Below are positions 1 through 12,000 of a stretch of 37,984 bases of DNA, piece by piece. Below the pieces are notes generated by a model. It worked only from the letters and a program-made list of their open reading frames with translations, was not told the DNA's origin and did not search any database. Numbering within the stretch: position 1 is the stretch's first letter; the number at the start of each line of letters is the position of its first letter. Source of the stretch: Candidatus Omnitrophota bacterium. Lineage in GTDB: Bacteria > Omnitrophota > Gorgyraeia > 2-02-FULL-51-18. A program made the position numbers and the translations under genes. The stretch spans positions 1-37,984 of the forward strand of contig CAMDWQ010000013.1 of assembly GCA_945877765.1 (NCBI GenBank), given 5' to 3'.

Positions 1-3000
1 AAGATACAGATGACCACCAAGGAATTTAACTTCTTCCAAGCCAATGAACCTGACTTTGCAACCGTCGCGTATCTTGCCTTCATCAACCGAAAACTCGCTG
101 ACCTCGGCTTTTTCCAGGACCTTATCAGCTACAAAGATATCTTAGAAAAAGGAAAAGAAGCCCTAATTAACTTCTATGACTCAGTAGATAAAAGAGACAA
201 CGCCTTTATCCAAAACACCCAAAGAATCCTAGAAGAAGAAAAGCAAAAAGTAGCCGTCCTCATCACCGGAGGCTATCACACACCGCATCTTAAGAAACTA
301 GTCGAAGACAAAGGCTATTCCTGGGCGGTCCTGACTCCTATTGTTACGTCCGAAACCAACCAGAAAAAATACGAAAAACTTCTCTTAGAACCCCTTCAAA
401 AAGAAACAAAGCGTGTTGAAGTGATTCACGGCGAAGACAGAAAGAAGATGGCGAGCTCCCTCGAAGCGGATCTTATCCTTGCCAAAAAACATGAGGGGGC
501 GAGGATGGCGGCGCTGACCTCAAGATTTGCCGCATACAATCAATTTGCAGAGATTTCCACTAAACCTGATCTCGGTGCACGATTGGCCGGAGTCGTTAGG
601 GGAAATGAAGATGAACTACGCTTGGCGCTTACGGTTGAAGGCGCGCGACTTGCGAATGACAAGAGCGGTACGCCGGAGAATTTAAACCCTTCTCCAGGAG
701 TCTTGGTTGAGCGTCCATTCTCGCCTCCAGGATGGGTGGCTAAGGGGGAAACACTTACGATTCGTGTGGCGGATGGAGAAACCGTGAATATCTTGAAGCC
801 TGGAGAGAAAAATGCCGGACGTGGACTTGGTGAAGTAGAACTTAGCAGTCGAATCGAGCTTCAAATTATGCAGCGTGGCGGGGTGATAGATGTTGATCAC
901 TACGTGATACCGGGTCAAGCGACGGTCTCGGAGCACCGCCTGACTCTCGACCGTCCTTATGTGGGAAAAGATTTTTTCATCGCATTGGACAGCACCGGTA
1001 ATGTGAATATTACTGCCTTGAGTGACCAGCATGTTGTCCAACGAGAGCAAGATGGGAGCGATGTAGCAGGGGTTTCAAAAACAAAAGCCTACGACCCCAT
1101 CGCCATGCCTAAAAAATTGACGGTTGGTACCTATGAAATCTCGGTCGGCAAGGGAGAAGAGGGTATCACCGTAAACGGGAATAGTCTCTCTGAATCAGAT
1201 CCGTGGAGATATTTCAATGTTGGGCGCGAAGCAATAGGAAACGACGTTGAACTTATGGAGTCCGACGAGCCGGGCCGTCGTGGGGTTGGCGCAGTTTCGC
1301 GCCAGTTCTTATATTTAAAGCCCGGTGAAAATGGACAGTGGTGGATGTATTTTAAGCCAAGCGCAATTCAAGGTAGGAAACCTCTCATGATCGGAGAAAC
1401 CACTATTCCTATGGGTCGCTGGATCCCGCTTCAAGTCAATATTGATGCAAGAGATGCTAACAGCGTGAGAAGGCTGGTAGACGAGCCGCGCAAAGATATT
1501 CCGGACGCAATTTATTTGTCTGGTTCCAACCACTCGGCTGATGGGGATGGGGATTGGGTTTACCAGAATCTGGGCGCCGTTGAAATAGTTAGGGCTAACT
1601 TAAGGGTTGGAAACGTCTCATTTCAAATCCAGAAAACAGGAAACAGAATCAGCTTTAGAAATGAAAATGGTGAGCCCCTTGAGTTTGTAGAACAGCCTGA
1701 GGGGCGCAAAGGTTTTCCCTCCAGAAAATTTTTCGAGGTTGCTCCGGGTGAGTCTCTGGTCATCGGTCGAGGAGGCGCATTGGATAATTCTTACGTTTCC
1801 ACACGGCACTTTAAAATCACCGTAGAAAACCAGGGACCTGACAAGTGGAGTTATTTTATCCAGAACTTGAGCGGAAATGGCACGTTCCTGGGAGACAATA
1901 AATTGGCGAGTAAGATGCCGCTCGATTTCGAAGTGGTGTCGGGGGGGGCGAGGCTGGCCGATGGGTCTCTCCAGCGTCATTTTGGAAATCAATCGCTTGA
2001 TAAATATAATAGGTGGATGAGGCGAGAGACAGTAGCACCAACCTCCATACCCGTCGTAGATCAGAAAGTGATTGGTGCTCAGCCAGCGTCCATCACTGCG
2101 CCGTTAGCGCATACATTAGCTCCTTCTCTGCCGGCATTGACGATAGCGGGTTCTTCCGCAGGGAATGCTGCCAGAACTAAAATAGAACCCAAGAGACATG
2201 AGACAGTTTTTGGCTTTCCGTCACGGGAATCTCCTTTGACGAATGCGGATCCTGTGCGAAAGAAGAATTTTTGGGTGTCTTGGAGCGGGGTGAGCGTGGT
2301 AATGAGCGTGGTAGTGGCTACGGTGCTTTTACTGACAGGCCCAGGAACCCGCTTATTTGAACCCATCGTCTTATTTTTTAATCGATCTAATTCTACCACT
2401 TCTAGCCCTGTGGAGATAACCACGCCCAATGCTCAATCCGCTCAGATGGAGCTTTTAGCAGAGTCAGAAAAGTCCGCACGTTCCTTGGACGAACCCGTCC
2501 AAAAAAAATTACACGACCAAGAGCTGGATGACCTAATCAAGCAGTTGGATGATCCCGACCCGGCTAAAATAATTAGAGTTATCGAAGAGTTAAGCGATCG
2601 AGGTATAGAGGCAAAGCCTGCAATACCCAAATTAATAAAGTTGCTTGATGACCCGCGCGAAGGAGAATATGCTGACATTGTAGGCGTCGAAGCGGCTAGA
2701 GCGATTGTGAAGATCCAGGGTAAACCAAAAATATCGAAAGATAATATCCCATTAACTGTTCGTCTTGCTGGTGTGCTGTTCGATCCATTCTGGACAGATG
2801 CACATTACCCAAAAGATCCGATTCCTTATAGTGAAGGGCTCCGCCAGTTTGAGGCCCTCGGAGAACCTGCCGTCCGTGAATTGCTTCAAGTTCTCAAAAA
2901 CCACCCTATTGCAGAATTTCGGGAAAATGCGGCTCGTTTACTTGGACTTGAGGGCTTTGGAGAATATCCTGGGGTGATAAGAGCCTTGCTCCTCGCTCGT

Positions 3001-6000
3001 GTCTACGACGAGGATCGTGTGGGAAAAGCGGCCGAAAAAGCAATCGTTTCGCTAGGAGGCCCCAACTCAGAGAACCCCAAAAAAAATATTCTTAACGCAA
3101 TTCCCGAGCCAACGCCGGAAAATGGCAAGGACCTTCTGTTATTTTTATCTGTCGTAGATTCTTTGCCAACTCAATACCGCAGTGATAATGAACATGCAAT
3201 TTATGAGTTAAAAAGAAGGCTCGATTCACTGGGAATTAAAAACCTAGAGGAAGACATTAAATCCATTTTGTTGGACCCCCGTCTACGCCGCTTAAATCGC
3301 GGGCGTGAATTTCGTAACCAAGTCGCCAAATTTTTCGAAAACTCAATACCTTTTAAGGAATGGGCTGCTAATCAAACCCGCAAAGATGTTGCGGCCTCCA
3401 GGTGGGAGGATGCTCTCAGTAGTGGCGATCTAGGAGATCTCAATTCTGATTTTGCTAAATGGATTGGAGGAGCTTCTGACGCGCAACGTATCGTTGATAT
3501 TCTAGAACAAGGCAATCCCACAGCAGGGCCTCAGACCGATTTTTCTCGCGCCATCCCGACAGAGCAGTATGTGGATCTTCTTGTGAAAATGTTTAGATAC
3601 CAACCCTATATTCCATATGGCATGGAACCTCAAGATTGGAAGGTAATACCAAATTTAATTGTTAAATATGCCCCGAAGTGGGACGGAGAACCCAAGACCT
3701 ATGAAACTGCGCTGGAGGTATTAAGAAGAATACCTGGCCGGGGGGCCATTAGGAAACGATTGAGGCTCCTAGAATCGATGAATCTATCCGGCGAGACTGA
3801 TGAGATGAAAGGTGTCGTTGCTAAGGAATTTAGGGAGCTAGTTAGAGGGGGATCCGACGAAGCGATTAATGCGGTGGTTTCGGCGGCCCAAAAATCAAAT
3901 TTTCGCAATGAAGCTACCCGCGCTTTAGTGGGAGCAGACAATTCTATTACCGCGGTTGAGGCACTAATAGAGGTGCTTGAGTCACCCGCAGCATCGGCGG
4001 AGTTGAAATCTGTAGCCTACTGGTCTCTGAGGCAAACTGAGCTACATGAAATTCGTGTAGGATCTGACATTATTCAGCGTCAAAAAAAAGCGATCGAAAA
4101 ATTTGAGAAAAGTCGTGGCCCGGGCGCTCGACTTTCTAGTGCTTCTGATGGGGGGGGGATGGCGGATCAAAGTAAAGATAATCTCTATAAATTCATCCCG
4201 GGACCTGTTGAACAGGATCGCTTGACGCCTGCTCAAGAGGCTCGTTTGTTGCGTCAAAAATTCCAAGAAAATCTATCCCGGAGTAGTTTTATCCCTTATG
4301 ACGATGGGGTGAGATTTACACCACGTTATACGGAAAATACATACTACGGTTTAATTGGACGTGCGCTGATTGCATTTTTTAACCCATTAGACAACGATTT
4401 TATTCAGCGCGAACTGGATGTTTTATATGCCTTATCGAATCAGGATATTAACGTTGTTGGCCAGCGGATGAGACGTATCGTAGTCAATGCGGCTGCTATA
4501 CGTCATAAAGGTGTTTGGATTGAGACACCACCTTATTTTAATGGCGTCGCAGGGGTTATCAAAGGAGTGTCTGATAGGATCGCCTCCAACTTGGAGTATC
4601 TGAAAGGGCTGGATGAATTGACGACCTCAGGCCTTGAAGCGACAGCGCTTTTTTTTGAAAAGCTCAAATTAGAAGTGGGTGAAGGATTACTGAGAAATCA
4701 GCGCAAAATAGTTTGGGATAAATTAGGCTTCCAGGCATACGAGCTTTTCAGAAAAGACAATAATTTTAACGTCGTTTTTACTCCAGAACAAGCGGAAGCT
4801 CCGGCATGGGCATCTCTTGTTCCAGAATGGATTCTGAATATAACCGGATTGCGACGAGTCACGCAGGAACAAAAAATAGAAATTGTGCCTGTTGAAAACG
4901 GGGCCAACGCGCCAGGGCTAAAGACTGTAATCGATGGGGCGAGTCATGACCAAGGCGCCCGGCTAGCGTCAGCGGACCCAGTTTTAGCCAAGCCGATCGT
5001 TGTGGGTAGCAAAGAATGGAATTCATTTAAAATAGACCTTATAGCGTTGATGACAAAGCATAGATTTCCAATCAATGATTCTATTAATGTTTATTTGGCG
5101 GAAGGTGATCTTATTGCTGTCAAAAAAAATGTTTTAAGTTGGAGGCTCAAGGAGAGCAAATGGAATCGTTTGCTTCGAGGTTTACTCAGACAGCCAAGTC
5201 CTCAGGACCAAGTCCTCAGATTTCTCGACCAATACGAAACACCTAAGCACATTCAAACTATCAATGCTGAATTAGAAGGATTGAGGTTTGCAGGTGACAG
5301 AATATATGAAGAGTCTGCAATAGCAAAGGCTGCTTTAAACATCGTAGAGCACCTCAGTCTTTCACAATCGTACAAAAATGTTCTCCTGGAGTGGATGTAT
5401 TCTAGAATGAGGAATTTTTACCCTGATACTCACCAAGCAATTGCAAACTATATTGCTGACAATGGGGGACCAAAGATTATCCATTTTTATGGCAAGCGCG
5501 GCACTGAATGGAACACATTTAAAAAGAAGCTTACCAATTTGCTGATTATATATCATCCCAGCTCATTAGATCCTACGGTGCTCGATGATTTTCTTAAGTA
5601 TGATCTGGAGGTTGGTGACATGGAAGAAATTGCAGTCAAAATTTCGAATTCAACATTTGTTGAATCTTGGATTAAAAAATATTTTCGAAAATTACGTGGA
5701 CGGGAGAGTCTAGAGGATACAATTTTTAAAATGCTTACGGAATATAGAACGCCTGAGGACGTGAGTGAAACAAAGTGGGAAATGGTTTCATTGAAAAATA
5801 TCGATGGCCAGGCAGAAGACCGGCAACGCGTAGAAAGATATGTTCAAAAAGTGCAAGGGCACGAGACATGGCCACCTAAATATAAAAACATTATGCTTAT
5901 GCAGCTTAACCAGATGACGGATTATCTTTACCGCGACATAAATCACGATATCCAAGATCTTGTCCGCCTTAATACAACGCTCGCGGAGGCCAGCGCCGCG

Positions 6001-9000
6001 CCGATAGGCGTTCTAATGCACGCTGCGCGGTTGGCAACGGATTTGGGAAATCAATATTCTAGTGCTTTATCCTCGGCGAGACAGCAGGTGACACCGACTG
6101 CCGCTGGGGCGAGAATGGCTGACGAAAGCCCGTCACCTTATGCAATTGGATCTTCAGCAGATAAAGCCACAGCCGTGCAAGCCCCGGCCGCGGGCGAATT
6201 TGTGGCGGCGTTGACATCTATTATTATTGCAGACGTTGCATGGCTCTTAATCACACTCCATTATGCTGTAGATCCCACAGCTTTTTTCTTTAATCACTTC
6301 CCAGAGTTGGAGAATTGGCCTCTTTTTAGAGAATATAGTTGGCTGTCAGGCGTGGTGTTAGGCGTGGTGATTTTAATTACAATGGCCCTGGATGTCTACC
6401 TAATTATAAAAATTATATCTGAATATATTAGGGGAGTTGCTATTAAAGCGGAGAGTAATCCAAGTTCAGGGGCTGCGGCTGAACTCGGATCTCATTCGAA
6501 TGTCGCTGCGCGGTTGGCAACGGATTTGGTAAATAAAAATTCTATCGCTTTACCCTCGGCGAGCCAGCAGGTGACAGAGACTGCCGCGGCGGCGAGGATG
6601 GCCAACGAAGCGTGGTCGCCTTATCAAGTTGAAGATCACGATCATGAAATCTACCCGGCTGTGGATAGATTTAAGACGTTGATGATATCTATTATTTTTT
6701 CTACTATTGTGTACGGCATTGGCATGTTTTCATTCATGTACTTAGTTGATCAACGCCATGTAGATTTTTTATTTGATAGATTCCCCGAGTTGCAGAATTT
6801 GCCGCTTTCCAATCGTGACGTTCAGCTTTACAGCTATGTTCCCTTAGTAGTCGCATTGACTGTTGTCGCCTACCCATTGGTGTTTTGGAGGCAGACTATT
6901 AAAATTATAAATTTTGAAAATCATAAAGGATTAAAGAGCGAGGTTGAAAGAAAGTTTAATTTTCTGACCGGTGGTATATTTAAAAATATGGACGTCGACA
7001 AATGGAAACTTTTTTATGCATTCTATCTTCACGTTCCTAGCAAGAACAAAAAAAATATAAAGTTTTTAAATAAAATTAATTTTTATTTAGACTTAATACA
7101 TGACGATGATAAACAGGCCATAGATGTGCAGCGTTTTAGCCGGGCATGGAAAAGCTTTCTTGTGCTCGAATCAAATTTCTCGAACTCCGATTCATTAAAA
7201 TTAAGGGATTTAATCGGCGTATTTCTCGTAGCGAGTTTTAAAAAAGCTTCCGAAAATGAGAAAGATTTTAACGCTAGCTTTGGGTCGGCGCTTGGTGCAC
7301 TTGAGATATTTCTTAGCAAATTCAATCAAGCACACGCGAGTTTTCTCAGTATAAATATACAGCAGGCTATGACTGCGTACGAATTTTACGATTCCAAGAA
7401 ATTCGCCAAAATCGGCGCCCAAGCAGCAGCCTTGTTTAAGAAAAATGAAGATTTTGACGTGACCGTGGTTTTGCCCACGCAAGCTAATCCGGCTGGAAAA
7501 ATTGAAATCACCCGCTCGGTATTTGCCGCGCGGTTGGCGACCGCTACCAAACCCGCAAAGCAAAGAGTGCTATATAAGGAAAATAGAAGCGTCTCAGAAC
7601 AATTCAACTTCCTGCAAGCATTCGGAAGCTTTTCCGGACCAATCTGGATACAAGCGGGGAAGTATGTTTATCGCGTGGAAGCTTATCCTCTACAGCAGAA
7701 GTTTAGTTTTCAACGGTTTCAACCTGCGGCAAAAGGAGTTGAGCCGTCTGTTCCCGCCGGCGAGCTCTACAAAAGAAATTTTGGCAAAGACTACATCGTA
7801 GGCAGGGAACGCTCGGGCTACAGCTTCCTGGACGATGAATTGCTTGAGACAAATCATTTTAGTATTCGTATCGATATCGAGAATTGGGAAACTTCTTTTA
7901 GAATCAAGGATTTAGAATCCACCAACGGCACAACAATTACTTGGACAGAACCGATAGACTTGCGGGATAAGGTGAAATCTCTGGGAATCAATGTGGCTCT
8001 GAGCGATCTTATGCCAGGCTCAACCAGTGATGGGTTTAATGAGATGCCTTTAGAATATCAGAACAAGGTTATTGCCGGGATGTCTCAAGCTGATCCCGCT
8101 TATGATTTTAATACATTTCTGGTGGATAGAAATCTTACTGCCGCCGTTATGGGGGTAATGGATTTAAAAAATTCGGGCCGCCCGACAGTCTATTATCCCG
8201 GAATCGAAAACAGCCTTGGGCGCGACGGTAATTATGGCGCGGCCGTATTGCGGAGCTTAATTCAAACAGATTTTGGGATTTTGGTGGCGACGGCTGCTCA
8301 AAGGGTGTCGATTGAAGAGTTTCAAAACGATTTGACCGCGAAACTAGGGGGTCTCGGCGAAAACTTGCAAATAAGAAAGGGCCCACGAAGCTCTTATATC
8401 GCCACCTTTAGATTCAACAATGTAGACCGCCAAGTAGTCCTTTACTTCAATTCCGATCCCGGCCGCGTGATCCCACAGGAGATCAAAAATGGCTACAATG
8501 TACTGATCAATCGCGGAATGGGTTTTCAGGCTAACAGCTGGGTTGGGCGGATGAAGGATCGAGTTCGTAGGCTTATGAAAAAGCCTCTTCTATTAGAGGA
8601 GGTGATCCAGCTTCTGAAGAGTGACACAGGCTTTATTATCACCGAAGGGCAAGATCTTGCATTTGAGCAACCTGACTTGGAACCTGGCCTTGTGGGGATG
8701 CCCTCTCTAGAGGCTTTGGAACGGACGCCTTCTCTGAGACGTGATTTTAAGTATATTTTGAGCTTAAGTTATCTTTCATTGAATTGGGCGGCACGCCCAA
8801 ACAACCAAACAAGCGCTCTAAATAGAAATTTACCGGTGCTGATGGCCAGGAAACAAATCTCAGAGCAGGCGGTCGATCTTGCCAGGTCAAGAAGCATCGA
8901 CGAACAAAGAAATCATTTTTATAATGGTGTCAAAGGAAAGGTTCCGAGGTTTATTGGGCACCATGCTTTCAATCGTCGTGGGCTCGGTCGAGCTATGTCG

Positions 9001-12000
9001 ATATTGTCCAAAGAGACGCTGAGAGTGGCTGACCCAAGCGAGACGCTTAGACCCGGTAAGAGAGAGAGAGAGGCTTTCTCAAGCATTGATAACGGCGTTG
9101 CTTTTCAAAATCCGCAAGATTTTAGAGGAAACGGAAATTTTATTGCGCCGATAGGAACCCGAAGCTTTGATGATGTTGTTGCCATCATTTTTGCCAGACA
9201 ATACGTGCGCTTTTTTCGTCGCCAATTTCCTAAGCACGCCCAAAAGATTATGTCTTACGAAGAAGCTGTGCTTTATCTCACCGCGTGGACACCGGACATC
9301 GATGAAACAACTCCCATGAATCCGACCACGATCCAAATAATCCATAAAACTGGAGATAAATTAAGGGATCAGATGGATAAGCCTGTGGACGAAAGGGTTG
9401 TCTTGGGTCTTTTATATGACTCAATAGTTATGTTAGGGGAGCCCGTAAGTGTTGACGATAGGGAAAGTATTCTGGGCGCAGACGGCGTTAACCAGGCAAG
9501 GATGGTTTTTAATAGGCTCAGACCGTTCCTTTTGCAATTAAGCGAATTTAAAAATTCAAGACTTCGTCAGAAACTATTCCAAATAATGGCGAGTTATATG
9601 GCAGCTGCAGGTCTTCGATCAATCTCTGGGTTTGACGCGACAACCTTGAATCAAAAAAATAATGTCGATATTGTTGCCGCTCTCGAGGAATTGCTCAAAA
9701 ATAGAAGAATTAGCATGATGGAGTCTTTGGATGATTACTTTGGTATCGATGGCTCAGAGAAGCTTTTCGCTACTGACGCTGTCCGAGTGACGCAAAAGAT
9801 GTTGGCGGCGTATGCATTAAAGATACAATTAGTTCAGAATCAAATTGATAGTAGTGATGACCCGAACGCTTATTCTGTGAGATTAGAGGGAAGTCAACTT
9901 GTGATTATCACCGAAAATAAAAAAGAGTTTAGACCGCTGAACGTAATTGATGTTGAATACGATTGGAGCCGGGGTCACGCAACCCCGCCCTATGTTGTTT
10001 TAACGCATTTGGAGAATGGTATTCGAACGAGACATATTATTTTTAGAAATGGGGAGTCGAAATTAATTTTAGAAGATTCAAATTTAGGGGCAAAGGCCTT
10101 AGATGCATTTATCAATGCCGTTAAAACCACAGCTATCAATGGATTTAATTCACCGGATGGAACAATTCAGCTCTATGCTCCCAATGTAAGGACTGGCCGA
10201 GGGTCGGTTTTTGAATTTTTTACCGCAGGAGATCAAAATTATTATTTGTTAGCCGATGATGCGGAAGGTCGAGGTCATTTACAAACAGAAAATAATGAAG
10301 TAACTTTAACTTTTACTTCAAAAGCAGGAACCTCTATATCGCTTACGGCTCAACTTGGTGCTCGGCTTGCGGAACTTCCTGCCCGCCGAGAAGCTGTTGT
10401 TATCAGCGAGGAGGACGGATTTGTCACGGTTACTTATAATGGGCCAGGTCTAGTAAGTAAGCAAGGACAAGAAGGAAATTCGGAACGATTTAAGCTGGAA
10501 CCTGGCGCGTTTCGTAATGCGGAAATACATTTTTTTGAGGAGGCTGTTTACTATGGGGGAGCCGGACAGATGAGAACCAGAACGTTTCTGCTCTATAGAA
10601 CCAAGAGTGAAAAGCTTATCTATTCCGAATACAACCCATACGAGCTTACTCTAGGTCGATGGTATGCCCCCGGAGCTAAAGAGGCTATCGATCTAAGGAC
10701 TGACAGGCAACTTAAGATGGAGATCGTGCGCATAGTCGTTAGGTGGCGAAGAAAAAAAGTAGACAATCTCTCGAAAAGTCTAGAGGGATCATTGGAGGGT
10801 TTCATACCGGCGGATACTATTAAAAAGTTACCCGATCTTGATCTAGAGGATCTTCTGGCCATCCAGAATAAAATCGAGCTTTTTAGGCAGGATCACCGCC
10901 ATTTTTTTAAACTTTTTGATGAAGGGGCCAAAGCAAGCATTGTAACTACGATTGTCTCCTACGAAAAAAGTGTCCAGGCGGCTATCGATGGATGGTGGAA
11001 ATTTAAAACAGCGCTTGAGCGGGTTTCAACGGAAGATTTACAAGAAATTTCTAGGGTTTTCTTAGAGAATAACCTGCGGCCGGGTCTTACCTTGGCTGAC
11101 ATGATGAGAGGTGGCAGAATCGATAATAATCCTATTCAATTGGCAAGACTGTTGGCGGCAGTGATTAAAGCAATTAAAGAGCTGTCTGCAGATGAAACTA
11201 AAATCGCTGATAAAATTAAAAGCGCTATCGAGGCAAATCCATCGGTAAAGAAACTGCAAGAAGAGTGGATTGATCCCTGGAGCCAAACGGTTGGCGAATC
11301 CCCTGTTTCACAACTTCTAAGCACAGCCTTGATCGTCGCGGGGCTTAGCGCGCAATCGTTGGCCGACATCCAAGCCACGGCGAATCGAGTCAAAGAAGGA
11401 GATGTGGTGACTGATTTAGACGGGCGCCGATTGCGCGTTGTAAAGGTGGAGTCGGGTAAGGTGACCTTTCATCCCACAAAAGGAATTAGCCGGTCTCGAA
11501 CGATATGGCAGGCTGCGCGCAAGCTATTCCGAAGAGAGTCTCCGATTCCGACGCAGACGGAGGCGCGCGGCAGTTTTAAAAAGGGAATACGGCCCCAGTT
11601 TGAATTGAAACCCGGACAGACCTCCACGGCAGCCCGCCTCGCGGGAAATCAAAATTCTACTGTCTCACCCACGACGTCTGTAACCCTCGCTGCGCGGTTG
11701 GCGGGAAAACCAGTTTTTGCTGCCAGACTCGCAGAGACAAGAGTGCTCTATAAGAAAAGAAACAACCCAAACAAATACGTTTCCCTTTATGCGGTCGGTA
11801 GTTTTTCAGGGCCGATATGGATAGGGGCGGGGGACTACGTTTATCGCGTGGAAGCTTATCCCGAAAAGAAGCAGTTTAGTTTTCAACGGTTTCGATCTGC
11901 GGCAAAAGGAGTTGAGTCGTCTTTATCCGTCGGTATTTCTCACACAAAAAAATTTGGCATAGACCACATCGTAGGCAAGGAAGGCTCGAGCTACAGCTTC

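Noticed and set aside
2079-2678. Minus-strand frames inside the giant gene as separate genes
   Set aside because: Several such frames exist throughout the giant gene; none has a ribosome site or recognisable product, and all are explained as shadows.
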